From positions 330,237 through 394,236 of the forward strand of contig JASVEC010000035.1 of assembly GCA_030770535.1 (NCBI GenBank): a DNA stretch of 64,000 nucleotides, written 5' to 3'. This DNA is from Batkoa obscura. Its lineage: Eukaryota; Entomophthoromycota; Entomophthoromycetes; Entomophthorales; Batkoaceae. Each line of letters opens with the position of its first letter. The first letter of the stretch is position 1. Under the pieces are notes generated by a model that saw only the letters and a program-made list of their open reading frames with translations, had not been told where the DNA came from and searched no databases. A program made the position numbers and the translations under genes. This document shows positions 22,472 through 33,916 of this stretch, piece after piece.

Positions 22472-23604
22472 GCGTTAAGCTAAAAATGTTTAATAAATTC
22501 AGCTTTATATAGGCCACTAACTTAACCTGTAAAAGTCAAAAATAATTAATATATTGAATATACATTTTATGTGGAAAGTTTTATGACGAATAGTGTTTTA
22601 TTTTAAAGTTTATTAAATCAATTTGCCGTATGGTCAAATTTAAGTCAAATGGTCTTTATTGATAGAGCTATGTTTGTTGCCACTTTAAAGGTAGTTTACG
22701 TTTTTATTTAATATTTAAGGCAACCGGTTAATAATTACCCAGTTTAAATTCATGGGAATACTATAAACGGATTTGAGAATTGCAATAACTATTAAGAAAA
22801 GTATGGTATAGAATCAGTTCATTGTAGATTTTTAATTTATAGTCCATTTGATACAATGTTATGATAGTTATTAGGTTTAGATAAACAATAATGTAATTTA
22901 ATGAAGTAATAGTTATATGTTCAAACAATTAGAATATTTATGTTATTTTTTAAAAAATTTGTAATAAAAAAATATTTTCGTATATTTGACTTTTTATCAA
23001 ATTCGATTAGATATTTTGTTTATAATAGCTGATTTTTGTTATACTTTATACTCTACTATAAGGAAACTTGAGATAATATTTAAAAAGAATAATAAATAAA
23101 GTTATCTTTAATTTATACTTTATAAGTCTAATTGGATTACATTTTTAATTTTTGTCTATTAATATTTCATTTAGCAAGTAAAAAAATGAGTAAATCTCAA
23201 TTTTTATTAAGTATTATAACTTTAATCAACAAAACCAGAATTAAAAACAATAAAATTAAAGATAAAATAAAACTTCATCCGTTTATCAATATATTAAAAT
23301 TATTTAAAAACAAAATTACTAATATATGATTAAATAATAAAACAAGACAAGGTTTTAGAAAATAAAAAAAAAAATTTATTAGTTTTTTTTGTTAAAGTAT
23401 TCAAATAAATCATTACAATTAAAATATTTAAATTTTCATATAAATTAATCTTAAGAATGTTCACAATAACTAACAAAACTTAAGAAAAACTAAAATCTTT
23501 ATTAGAGCATAAATTAAAGTTCATTAAAGAACATGTGTTTAGTATAAATTTAATTAAAACATGGTTTACCCTATAAACAATAAACAAGAAAAAGAATCAT
23601 TCTT
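22472..23604. other. Intergenic gap between convergent RPL30 and STE11
   Basis: Very AT-rich with long A and T runs. No MITE, gene or RNA recognised. Confidence 0.5.
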
Positions 23605-26600
23605 TCACTCCCCATTTTCCATGGCCAACTCAAAATTAGCAAAGTCTGGCTTATCTAATTTAGGTGTAGAGGGTGGTACAGGTACATCAGTAACAAAAGG
23701 GTGTGAAATTAATGCTGAGGATGATGGTCTATTCTCATGTTTTCTAATCAAAGATTAATGTAAGCTTAAAAACAAATTAAAAAACTTACGGTTGTAAACT
23801 GGCCGCTAAAAACTCAGCAGCAACTTCCGAAATTCCCTGAGGTAAATCTGGGGCTGAGTAAGATCCTATTTTAAAGATTGCCTCTACCTGAGTAGAGTTT
23901 GGGAATGGGTGATTTCCAGACAGCATTTCAATTACTAAACAACCTAAAGACCAGATATCCGCTTTACGTGTATAATGGGTCTGCTTAACCACCTCTGGTG
24001 CCATCCAATATACTGAACCTTGTAATGAAGTTCTCTGTGGTGTTATCACCGACATTACTGAATCCTGTACCTTTTTGGATACTCCAAAATCCGCTATTTT
24101 AACATTATCTTGGTCATCAACTAATATATTCCCACCCTTGATATCACGATGTATGATATTATTTGAATGTAGATACTCCAATCCATTCAATATTTGTTTA
24201 ACATAATACCTCGTCCTTAACTCGGTAAACTTTCCCTTTTCTGCTAAGCGAGCAGCCACTGAACCTCCTGGTACATATTCCAAAAAGATATTCAAATGTG
24301 TTTCTGTAGAAATCGAGCCTAGGTATTGTACAATGTTTGGATGACACAACTCCCTCATCAACCCAATCTCTTTTTTTAAGCTGGATACTTGATCTACCTT
24401 TTGTCGGTTTTCTGTTTTAGAAGTTGTGGTGGGTAGTTCTACCTGTTTCACTGCCATCACTAGTTTGGTGCTTGGATTTAATCCTAAATAAACACTACCA
24501 AATGAACCAGCCCCTATCATCGCTCCTTGAATCCAACCTTCCATATCCATTGATATTCTTGCCTTTGCTTTTTTAGCCCCATCGAAATCATCAATAATAA
24601 TTTCATCATTTAGTTTCACCTCAACTTTTGTCTCTTCTTCTCCCTCCTCTTCTTCAATTTCTGAAGTAGCAGACACATTCTTTTCCTCTTCAGATAGATT
24701 ATTGGATTCTGTTGTCTGTGGTGATAACAATTGATTTTCTAAACTTGGCGATAAAGTGAATGAACTAAGTGCCTGAGAATCAGACTTGGATTTTAAATCT
24801 TCATTATCCGTGATAATTTTAATGTCATCATTTGACAAGACCGCTGCAATTGAGGGTTGGTTATTGGTAGGGGATTGTATAGGAGAAGGGTCGAGCACAT
24901 AATTACCTTCCATTTCAGAATCTGAAAATGTTTCATGAATGGGTGATAGGTTAGCGTAATTAGGTAAGTTATCGATGCCCAATTTATGAATGTTATTTCT
25001 TTTGGTTGATTTTGAGCTTTTTAGCGGTTTATTTACTTTAAATTCTTCCTCCTTTTTACCTTTCTGTTGTTTTTTAATTAAATGTCGATTTAAATTTTGA
25101 ATCGGGAAATACTGTGCTAAATTCGAAGTAATTTGTTGAGATGGTGGTCGATGAGCAAATAATTTAGAATGTCTATTTGATTTCTCATTAAAGTTATTAA
25201 CCGCTCCTACCTCTACCCCAGCCAATAAGCCTCTATCAGTGTGCTCTTTATTCTGCTCTGCTAATCTTTTCACTCTTTCCTGCTGTAACTCCAAATGAGA
25301 TTTCGGTGAATACCTCTTCCTCAGTATAAACTTATCCTTATCTGGATGGGATGGACTATTGCATATTTGCATTAATTCATCGTCATTTAAAAGCTTTGCT
25401 GTAGCTCCAGAAGCCACAAAGATTGCATAATTATCCGCTGAGTCTTGTAATGAAAATTTAGCTAGCACTCGGTTCATAATTGACTTGGCATCACCCAATG
25501 CATTCTTTAAATTCACGACCAACACCTGTCCTCCATCTCCCACTACCCTAACACAATACTTTTGTACATTGTCCAAGTTCATGATATTGGTTTCATGATC
25601 ACGCGGTGATGGAGTAGTTAAGCTATAGTTGGATAAAGGGCTTTGCGTTGAAGCAGCGATTTGGTTATGTATTTGGGGAGGAAAGTAAGCAGCTTGGGCA
25701 CTTAAGCTTAATGGGGATGGATTGGGTGGAGTGGAATTGAAAAAAGATTTGGCAGAGTGAGGGCCATTTTTCGATTCTACTATTCTTAGATTACCTGCAC
25801 TTCTTTGTGGCCTCAGTGTTAAATCAGGCGTTAATTTTTTTGCCCTGCTTAATCTATTACTCATTTCTGGGATGCTATGGGTGTTATTATCCTATTGATT
25901 ATTGCTTTATGAAATTAATTTAGGCTTTATATAATTAATTACCTGGCTAAAAGCGGATTCTTTAAATTGACTTAAAGTGTCATGCTTTAATTTTTTAATT
26001 GAATGTAAAATCTTTACTCTCTCACCTACTGTTTTTACGCCCATCTGTTTTAGTAAGGTGTTAGTTAACTCCAATAAAACTTCACCATTGATATCATTAT
26101 CTAAAATCCATGTTATTTTATTTTTACTTTATTATATTCTACTATCAATGTTACCTAAAAACAGTTCACAATATTCTCTTAAATTATGATCTTCCAACCA
26201 TTTTTTCACGCTGCCTGTTGACCAGTTTAAAATGCCTTTTAAAAACTTTTCATTATTTTCGTCTTCGTCAAGTTTGAATTGTTGTCTTAAAGAATCTACA
26301 CTAACTATTTTAGGGATTTCTCTACCAAGCCTTAACCCCTCTTTATTTCTTTGACTTTCATTTGTATGATATTGATTAAACCTCATATTGTTGTGTGGAC
26401 TTGGTGACGTAAAATATGGATTAGTGTTCAATCGATGGTTATTATTGTTTATAACACTTCCAAGCTCACTTTTCTTTTCTTTTTTCCCAGCTGATAGTGG
26501 GGGTATATAAAGTTTGTTTTTATATTCTTGTTTGAACCCCTGATTTAGATTAGTTGTGTGAGTTGTTACTATATTATCTTGATTTTTAGATGTATTATTT

Positions 26601-26710
26601 ATTCTAGTTGTAAAGTTGATATTCATAGGGTTAATCCGATTTCCTCTCCTATCACTTCCTATTTCGCCTTTTGTTCCATACCGGTATGTTTCTTCAATAT
26701 TATCGTTCAT
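23605..26710 (-). CDS. STE11: MAPKKK of the Ste11/Byr2 type (4 exons)
   Basis: Exons 26155-26710, 25943-26100, 23790-25891 and 23605-23743 give 984 residues. A SAM domain (about 162-228, NWSTGSVKKWLEDHNL...LLKQMGVKTVGERVKIL) is completed across the first splice. A Ras-association/ubiquitin-like domain follows (about 347-432, KYCVRVVGDGGQ...DKDKFILRKRY). The kinase domain covers about 690-956: glycine loop GAGSFGSV (698-705), Lys720, HRDIKGGN (819 on), DFG (839-841), and HPFV supplied by the last short exon. Linkers are Ser/Asn/Glu-rich. This layout is that of fungal Ste11/Byr2, the MAPKKK of pheromone, filamentation and stress cascades, activated by Ste20-class kinases and Ras/Ste50-type adaptors. 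Confidence 0.95.
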
Positions 26711-27838
26711 TAGTTAAGTGGGTTACTTTTCATTGATTATATTTCCACTTTATCCTCTACTTTTTTATTTTTTGTTAAAGAGCCTTACTAACCAATATTT
26801 GTTTAATTTATATACTTTTTTATTAAGGTTATTGGCTTAAATTCTCCTTCTATTTTTAGGCGAAATAGCGGATGATTGGCTTGAATCCACGCTTTAGAGG
26901 TAAGAACATAAAAGTTAAATTCGAGTATGTTAATAATATTAAGACTATTAAAATATCTAGTCAGCATGACTTTAATAGTTTTATAGTATTGAGAAAACCA
27001 ATATAAGGATTTGTTGAATACTATATAGTTATATCATAAAGCTTTTTATCACTATATGCCTGAAATTGATAAACAAGTACTCAACACATTATAAAAAGAA
27101 TAAATCATTAAATCTTAATGTCCACACATTAATTTATTAACAAATTTTAGAATTTTAATATTTTTCTTTAATCTAGTAAGTCCATTAAGAAATTAAATAA
27201 CAAATGCAATTAAAATTAGAAAAAAGATGAATCTTGAATATAAGTCAACCATATATAATATGATCTTATCTAAAAATTTGATAAACAAGCTTATTTTATC
27301 TCACCTTCTTCATGAAAATTAAGTATTTCATAATATATTTTTTCCAATAGCTGAAATTTTTAAAATGGAATTCATTCTATTTGAAAAAAAATGATTATTT
27401 TAAATAATTTGCGATTTAAAGAAAAACATTAAAATTAGTTGAACTCTAGATTATAATGAAACACTTTTAAGTTCGAAATTTTATTGACTTTTTTAAATTG
27501 CAAATTGCAAATTAATTTTTGTGTAAATTTGTAGCTAAGTAATGCTGAAATATTTTCAAATATATACTATATATTTTTAAATATCAAACGATTCATTAAT
27601 TTGGCTTCACTATTGAATATAGAGACTTTATTTTTCTGATGTTCAAGTATTTATTCTCAAGAGTCGCTTTCACTATAAATGTGAAAAAACACTTAAGCTC
27701 ATGTACACAATTTAGTCATTAAAAAATTAGATTTTCGAAAGTAAGCATAAAATTTATCTTAAACAAACAGAACAAAATTTTATTCATAAGCAAAAGTTTC
27801 ACTTTTTAATTAGTTCCAACTTTGACTTTAGTAAAAAA
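26711..27838. other. Intergenic gap between STE11 and the decayed ADH-5
   Basis: AT-rich, outward promoter of STE11. No MITE or gene seen. A small GC-richer patch at 26860-26900 shows no tRNA fold that I can support. Confidence 0.4.
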
Positions 27839-28890
27839 ATGACTTCAACTCCAGATTCAATAAATGATGGGCGTGTTATGAAAAAGACTTATTCTTAAAA
27901 CCATACGCTTGTAAGCCCGCGCCGTTGAAGCCCAAAGACATTGGAATTGGAATTGGTTTTTGTGGCATTCGTGGATCAAACGTACATATTATTGATAGTG
28001 ATTGGTGTCCAGCTAGTTACTCAGTAATTATAGGTCATGAAATAATAGGCAAAATAACTTAACTCGGGATCAAAGGTAATAAAATTTAGTATAGGCAATC
28101 GAGTAGGGGTAAGAATGCATTATTCAGCATGTATGAAAGAGCCTTACTATGCTTGTAGCCAACAGAAGGAAGCACGTTGTCCATACAAAGCAGAGCCTTA
28201 TGATGAGATCCATAAAGTGAGCGTATCAAAAACTCATGACGGGTATGTAGACGAAATAAGAGTTCAACAGGATTTTATATTTCATATACTTGAGACTATG
28301 CCATCAGATAAAACAGCACCATTATTATGTGCTGAAACTACAGTATTTCATTCCATGTTACAACATGGATTTAAAAAAGGAGATAAAGGTGGTGCATTTG
28401 GTATTGATAAATTAGTGCATCTGGTAATTCAATTTGCTAACAAGCTTGAATGCGAAGTTTATGCAATTTCATCTCTAGCTAAAATGGAAGGTACTATAGA
28501 GTTTGGAGCAAAGCATTATATAAATTATAAGGATACAGAAAAAAACAATAAAATATTGAAAGATAAATTGAATTATATGATTATAACAAGTAGCATCATA
28601 CCTATCAATTTGAATGAATTAATCCACTGGATGAGTTTTAATAGCAAGATCATATTGCTATCCATTCCAGAATGAGATACCACTTTCAATGCTAAAAACT
28701 TATCCAAAGAAAACCTATCTATTCGGATCTACTATTAGGTTTCCAAATCACGTTCTTCAAATGCTGCAGTTTGCAAACAAATATGTCATTTATTCAAAGA
28801 TTGAGTTGCTTCTTGTGGATTAATATAATCAGAGCATCCATAATTTACGGAATGGAAAAGTCCGATATAGAACTATACTTTATAACATAA
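27839..28890 (+). pseudogene. Decayed zinc alcohol dehydrogenase (ADH-5)
   Basis: Homology to the ADH-6/7/8 group runs from the original start (ATGACTTCAACTCCAG) to a degraded C terminus, with several frameshifts and stops. The longest readable part (28115-28675, ending LLSIPE) still shows the cysteine lobe remnant ACMKEPYYACSQQKEARC and FANKLECEVYAIS. Key residues are lost: the zinc motif HCGICGSD has become FCGIRGSN, and the glycine motif GIGGLGH has become GIDKLVH. These catalytic losses show it is long dead, unlike ADH-4. It lies directly ahead of the intact tandem copies ADH-6 and ADH-7. Confidence 0.9.
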
Positions 28891-28923
28891 ATAAAAGTCA
28901 AATGTCATTTTTACCAATTATAA

Positions 28924-29030
28924 CTGGGTATGTATTTTTTCGTTTAAGAATTTTACTAACAATTTTTCCACTCAAATAGCGCTTAAAAAATGGAAAAAGT
29001 GATAAAACCAAAAAAACAGAAACTATTTTT
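28924..29030 (-). mobile_element. 105-bp hairpin MITE, copy 10
   Basis: CTGGGTATGTATTTT ... ACTCAAATAGCGCTTAAAAA ... AAAAAACAGA. The right terminal repeat is eroded. It lies about 130 bp before ADH-6. Confidence 0.88.
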
Positions 29031-29111
29031 TATTCTGATGTCATCATTTTGACACGTATTAAAACCATATAATGTCATTCTTACTTTTATAAAAAAGCAT
29101 ATAGGTTAAAG

Positions 29112-29119
29112 TATATAAA
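29112..29119 (+). promoter_or_regulatory. TATA box of ADH-6
   Basis: TATATAAA about 40 bp before the start codon. Confidence 0.55.
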
Positions 29120-29156
29120 CTGAACTAGATGGTATTGCTGATAAAAATAAATAAAA

Positions 29157-30209
29157 ATGAGTACTAAATTTAATCAAATCAACGGTTACGCTTGCCATAA
29201 GAAGGGCGAAAAATTAGTAAAGTATACTTATGATCCAGCTCCACTTCAACCCAACGATATCGAAATCAAAATTAGTCATTGTGGTATATGTGGTTCTGAT
29301 ATTCACACTTTAGACAGCGGGTGGGGACCAACGGATTACCCTACCATTGTAGGTCATGAAATTGTAGGAGAAATAACAGCAGTAGGTCCAGAAGTAAAGG
29401 ACTTTAAAGTAGGAGATAGGGTAGGGGTAGGAGCACAATGTGCCGCCTGTATGAAAGAGGATTGCTATTCTTGTAAACGCCAGAGAGAAGCCCATTGCCC
29501 AAATAAAGCTGATACCTATAACGCAAAGAGATATATTGATGGAGCTAAAACGTATGGTGGATATGCTGAAGCTGTACGAGTTCAGCAAGATTTTGCGTTT
29601 CATATTCCTGAAAGTATTCCTTCAGATTGTGCTGCTCCTTTGTTATGTGCCGGGACTACAGTGTTCACACCAATGCTTCATAATGGATTTAAAGAAGGCG
29701 ACAAAGTTGGAGTTATTGGGGTTGGTGGGTTAGGTCATTTAGCTATTCAATTTGCTAACAAATTAGGATGTGAAGTTTATGCGCTATCTCACTCCCATTC
29801 TAAAGAAGAAGATGCTAAAAAGCTTGGAGCTAAACATTTCATTGCTTACAGCAACGAAGAGGAGTCCAAAAAAGTTAAAAATACGTTAAAGTATCTTATA
29901 GTTACCAGTAATTCTAAAGATACTCAATGGGATACCTTTGCAGAATGGATGGACCTTGATGGTAAGATTATATTGTTAGCAGCGCCAGAATCAGATATTA
30001 CTATTCGCCCCTTTACTTTAATCGCTAAAAATACCTCATTCGGTGGCTCTTTGATCGGATCTCCTTGTGATATTAGAAAGATGTTAGACTTTGCAGCCAA
30101 GCACAAGGTTTATCCATGGATCGAAAACTATCCTATGGATAAGTGTAATGAAGGCGTTCAATTAGTACGCGATGGTAAAGTCAGGTATAGAGTTGTACTT
30201 AACAATTAA
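29157..30209 (+). CDS. Zinc-dependent alcohol dehydrogenase, CAD/Adh6 type (ADH-6)
   Basis: Intronless, 350 residues. Zinc ligands are C42 (SHCGICGSD), H67 and E68 (VGHEIVG) and the LLCAG cysteine, with lobe CAACMKEDCYSC...C. The cofactor loop is GVGGLGH with ALSHSHSKEED: the Arg of the first subgroup is replaced by His, while Ser and Lys remain. The PLQPNDIEIKI motif ahead of the zinc site defines the second subgroup (ADH-5 to ADH-8). It lies in tandem with ADH-7, 579 bp apart, and the two proteins are clearly recent duplicates. Confidence 0.95.
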   Translation: MSTKFNQINGYACHKKGEKLVKYTYDPAPLQPNDIEIKISHCGICGSDIHTLDSGWGPTDYPTIVGHEIVGEITAVGPEVKDFKVGDRVGVGAQCAACMKEDCYSCKRQREAHCPNKADTYNAKRYIDGAKTYGGYAEAVRVQQDFAFHIPESIPSDCAAPLLCAGTTVFTPMLHNGFKEGDKVGVIGVGGLGHLAIQFANKLGCEVYALSHSHSKEEDAKKLGAKHFIAYSNEEESKKVKNTLKYLIVTSNSKDTQWDTFAEWMDLDGKIILLAAPESDITIRPFTLIAKNTSFGGSLIGSPCDIRKMLDFAAKHKVYPWIENYPMDKCNEGVQLVRDGKVRYRVVLNN

Positions 30210-30727
30210 CTTGAATAAATTATTGCTGTTGAATTATTTTTATTTAATACCGTATTTATATTTCTAGCATAATAATGAAGCTTAAAGGGTATAATTAAGA
30301 TAAACATTTATATCACAATTATTTAATAACTTAGCTAGAATAAATATCTAAAAATAATACTTATACAAAAGCCTATTCAGTTTTAGTATTAAATCAAATC
30401 AAATTTCTATTTTAGTCAAATTTTATTCTATTTTCATGTAAATGTTAGAATTAATCCGTTATAAAATTAACGTTATTTAAATAACTACAGCTTTACAATA
30501 TATTAAAAGTCTGTTTACCAAAGTCCCATCTAATCACACCAAAAACCATGACTTTTATTTTAAACCCACCCAAAAAACCACTCTTTAATAGTAATTTAAA
30601 ATTCTGCTTAACATGTTTCTAAAATCTATAATAAGTCTGCCTCTTCTTATTTAATTAGCTTAATAAAACAAACGCTAAAGTTTACATTTGACTCAATCAA
30701 TTATAAAATACAATTATAAAACACAAT

Positions 30728-30735
30728 TATAAAAA
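30728..30735 (+). promoter_or_regulatory. Possible TATA box of ADH-7
   Basis: TATAAAAA 54-61 bp before the start codon. Confidence 0.45.
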
Positions 30736-30788
30736 GAAACTGAAATCTTTGAAAAATAAAAACAAATTGTATAAAAATTGAATAAAAA

Positions 30789-31847
30789 ATGTCTACCACC
30801 CAACAATACGATAGAATCACTGGTTACGCAAGCCATGGTAAATCTGAGAAGCTAGTGAAATTTACATATGATCCAGCTCCATTACAACCTAACGACATAG
30901 AAATCAAAATTAGTCATTGTGGTATATGTGGCTCAGATATCCATACTTTAGACAGTGGATGGGGACCAACGAACTATCCAGTAATTGTTGGTCATGAAAT
31001 TGTAGGAGAAATAACAGCAATAGGTCCAGAAGTAAAGGGCTTTAAAGTAGGGGATAGGGTAGGGGTAGGAGCACAGTGTGCTGCATGTATGAAAGAAACT
31101 TGTAAAGCATGTAAAGTTAAAAGAGAGGCTCATTGCCCTAAGATCGCTGGAACTTACAACTCAAAGAGGTCCATTGATGGTTCCAAAACTTATGGTGGAT
31201 ATGCTGAAGCTATAAGAGTTCAACAAGATTTTGCGTTTCATATACCAGAGGGTATACCATCGGATAAAGCTGCTCCTTTACTATGTGCTGGGACTACTGT
31301 ATTTACCCCAATGTTGCGACATGGGTTCAAAAAAGGCGATAGAGTTGGGGTTATTGGAATTGGGGGATTAGGTCATTTAGCTATTCAATTCGCTAACAAA
31401 TTAGGGTGTGAAGTGTATGCGCTATCCCATTCTCATTCTAAAGAAGAAGATGCTAAAAAGATGGGAGCAGTACACTTTATTGCTTATAGTAACGAAGAGG
31501 AATCTAGGAAAATTAAAAATACATTAGATTTTCTTATAGTTACAAGCAATTCTAAAGATGCTCAATGGAACCTATTTGCTAGTTGGATGGATTTCGATGG
31601 TAAAATTATTGTTTTAGCAGTACCAGAAGCGGATATTTTAATTAGTCCTTTTGCTTTGATTATGAACAATGTGTCAGTCACCGGCTCATCTATCGGCTCC
31701 CCATACGAAATCAAGAAAATGCTAGAGTTTGCAGCAGAACATAAAGTTTATCCATGGATTGAAAGTTACCCTATGGACAAATGTAATGAAGGTGTACAAT
31801 TAGTGCGTGATGGTAAAGTTAGGTATAGAGTGGTTCTTGAAAATTGA
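30789..31847 (+). CDS. Zinc-dependent alcohol dehydrogenase, CAD/Adh6 type (ADH-7)
   Basis: Intronless, 352 residues, full length. Zinc ligands are C44, H69, E70 and the LLCAG cysteine, with structural lobe CAACMKETCKAC...C. The cofactor segment GIGGLGH is followed by ALSHSHSKEED. It is closest to ADH-6 and ADH-8 (shared IESYPMDKCNEGVQLVRDGK-type end). Identity to ADH-6 is spread evenly over the gene with many synonymous differences, so there is no sign of the block conversion seen in ADH-1/ADH-2. Confidence 0.95.
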   Translation: MSTTQQYDRITGYASHGKSEKLVKFTYDPAPLQPNDIEIKISHCGICGSDIHTLDSGWGPTNYPVIVGHEIVGEITAIGPEVKGFKVGDRVGVGAQCAACMKETCKACKVKREAHCPKIAGTYNSKRSIDGSKTYGGYAEAIRVQQDFAFHIPEGIPSDKAAPLLCAGTTVFTPMLRHGFKKGDRVGVIGIGGLGHLAIQFANKLGCEVYALSHSHSKEEDAKKMGAVHFIAYSNEEESRKIKNTLDFLIVTSNSKDAQWNLFASWMDFDGKIIVLAVPEADILISPFALIMNNVSVTGSSIGSPYEIKKMLEFAAEHKVYPWIESYPMDKCNEGVQLVRDGKVRYRVVLEN

Positions 31848-32591
31848 GTTTTAAATAAAGTTTTATGGTTGATTGATTTATTTTAAATGCTGCTCTAACT
31901 TTTTAATATATATTTATATAACCATGGTTTAAAAATAATCCAAATTATTAACATTATATACACCTATTAAGTGACATATAAACTCAAAGTAAGATAGTAA
32001 GTTGGGTTCAAATGTGCTATATTGAATAATAATTTAAATAATTTCCCCATACTATTAGATAGCAAAAGTCTACTATCAAATAACATTTATACCAATGTAC
32101 TAAATTGATTTTGAATTGGCATTCATTTTACAAATCATTACCACTCTTGATATACAGCGCGCCACTTTTACTTTATCTGTAATCGCTTCCTACCCAGATG
32201 TTGATAAGCATATCGTTCAGAAATTTATATTTATTGAGTTTGAAAGTCCATTATTTTAAACCTTGAAAGAGTCAGAGGCTCGCAAGCGAGATTTGTATTT
32301 ATTCTAATACTTCATTTACAGTATAAATGTATTTCGCCCAAGCCTTTTTAAAATCCTGAGTTGTAATAGTTTATAGAAGTGGCAAAAAATTCCTAATAGC
32401 TTATATTATATTTTTAAGTAAACAATAATAAATTTTTTATATCATTTAGAAATAAATAACACTTATTTAAAATTTAGATATTAAGTTGAGTTTAAGATAT
32501 AAGTTAAATTAGAGTATTTAGGAAGGATTAAAGCTGGTATTAATTATTGAATATTAAAAATAAAATTTTGTCGTTGCTTTATTTTTTATGG
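31848..32591. other. Intergenic gap after ADH-7
   Basis: No complete gene. Around 32130-32260 the composition is more coding-like (a 39-codon stretch beginning ITTLDIQRAT), but I recognise no family and no exon structure. Confidence 0.35.
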
Positions 32592-32696
32592 TATGGGAAT
32601 GTATTTTTGTGTTTAAGAATTTCACTAACAAATTTTCCGCTTAAATAGCGCTTAAAAGATGGAAAAAATGCTCAAGCTAAAAAAAACATCCCAGTA
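32592..32696 (-). mobile_element. 105-bp hairpin MITE, copy 11
   Basis: TATGGGAATGTATTTTTG ... TTAAATAGCGCTTAAAAGAT ... AACATCCCAGTA. Confidence 0.92.
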
Positions 32697-32984
32697 TACT
32701 CATCTCAAAAACAAAAGTAAAATTAGATGTGTCAGATTCAAATGTACATTTTTCAAAAATCTAATACTATTAACTCGGTTAATTTCAGGCTTAATAGTAC
32801 TGTTTTTTCTTTTTTTGTTCAATCAAGAACACTTTAAAGCATTTAATAGAATACAATGCTCTGAAAAGAGGTGCATGTTTACTTAATAAAGTTAGCATGT
32901 TCTTAACATGTTTAAACGGGATCTAGAATAGACATTTGTATGTATCAACATAAGAATAACTCAAGTTGCAGCCATTATAATAAA

Positions 32985-32992
32985 TATAAAAA
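32985..32992 (+). promoter_or_regulatory. TATA box of the gene at 33050
   Basis: TATAAAAA 58-65 bp before the start codon. Confidence 0.5.
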
Positions 32993-33049
32993 GAGCATTA
33001 AGAGAAGAAAGTAAATGTTTTTATTATTTCTTGATTTAATTAAATAATA

Positions 33050-33694
33050 ATGGGGTTTACTTTTCTTAAAGCTGAAAGAGATGGCAATACTATTAAATTA
33101 AAATATCCAAAGCGAGTAATAATTATCTCGCTTATAGTTGGTGTTATTTTTTTAACTGTGATAGGAATTGTACTTGGTGTAGTAATACCACAGCAGCAGG
33201 AGAAAGCATCTGAAGATTTTATAAGAAAAAGTGAAGAAACACGTAAAAAATTTCGTCAGGAATATGAGAATGAAGTAGCCAAAATGGATAAAGATAGAGA
33301 AGAAGCATGGAAAAAAAGTGATGAGGAGTTTAAAGCGAGGAGTACTCAAATAGACAATGATAACAATCGAAGATTTGAACAAGAACTAAATAGGGCTAAA
33401 GATAATTTCCCATCTATTTTCGATAACATTCCTTCAAAGTCTGATAACCCTAAACCAACCCCGATTGCGAATCCAGAACCTAAGAAAGAAGAGCCTAAAA
33501 AAGAAGAACCTAAAAAAGAAGAACCTAAAAAAGAAGAACCTAAAAAAGAAACCTCAATAATGAACATTAGAAATAGCTTCAAATGTGACTTTGATTGTTC
33601 AAGTATACAAAATAGATGTAAATTTGACTGTTTCCCAAATGATTGTAATGATCAATGCACTAAAGCCTATCAAGAATGTAAATCCAAATGCTAA
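33050..33694 (+). CDS. Single-pass membrane protein with KKEEP repeats and Cys-rich tail (unrecognised)
   Basis: Intronless, 214 residues. A short basic cytosolic part is followed by one membrane segment (about 24-46, VIIISLIVGVIFLTVIGIVL). Then come a highly charged predicted coiled coil (about 50-115), a Pro/Asn linker, and five near-identical 15-bp repeats encoding EPKKE (33478-33552). The end is a compact domain with eight cysteines (CDFDCSSIQNRCKFDC and CNDQCTKAYQECKSKC). The cysteine spacing suggests disulphides outside the cytosol, which fits a type II topology. I know no family for it; it is probably lineage-specific. Adjacent MITEs flank it on both sides. Confidence 0.75.
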   Translation: MGFTFLKAERDGNTIKLKYPKRVIIISLIVGVIFLTVIGIVLGVVIPQQQEKASEDFIRKSEETRKKFRQEYENEVAKMDKDREEAWKKSDEEFKARSTQIDNDNNRRFEQELNRAKDNFPSIFDNIPSKSDNPKPTPIANPEPKKEEPKKEEPKKEEPKKEEPKKETSIMNIRNSFKCDFDCSSIQNRCKFDCFPNDCNDQCTKAYQECKSKC

Positions 33695-33822
33695 TAATAA
33701 AGAAATAAATAATTGAACGGATTTTGTATTTTCTTATACTTGCTTTCGATATTCTTGTTTAACTTTAAGCTATTATTGTATAATTTTTACTTTAAAAAAG
33801 AACTTTATGTGAAAACTATATG

Positions 33823-33916
33823 CCCACTATAATATTAATTAAGTTAGTAAGAATCTTTTAGATATGGGGATGTGTTTTTTCGTTTAAAAATTTTGCTACA
33901 ATCTTTCCACTCAAAT
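33823..33916 (+). repeat. 94-bp direct duplication, left copy
   Basis: CCCACTATAATATTAATTAA ... CTTTCCACTCAAAT, identical base for base to 34317-34410. The two copies exactly bracket the solo LTR. Confidence 0.92.
33863..33916 (-). mobile_element. Truncated 105-bp MITE (duplicated part)
   Basis: First 54 bp of a minus-oriented copy, cut at ACTCAAAT by the solo LTR. It is repeated exactly at 34357-34410 as part of the 94-bp duplication. Confidence 0.85.

Noticed and set aside
32130-32260. 39-codon stretch beginning ITTLDIQRAT
   Set aside because: Has coding-like composition but no start, splice context or homologue that I can name.
32659-32886. 75-codon frame overlapping a MITE
   Set aside because: Its first part is MITE sequence and the rest has no coding character.
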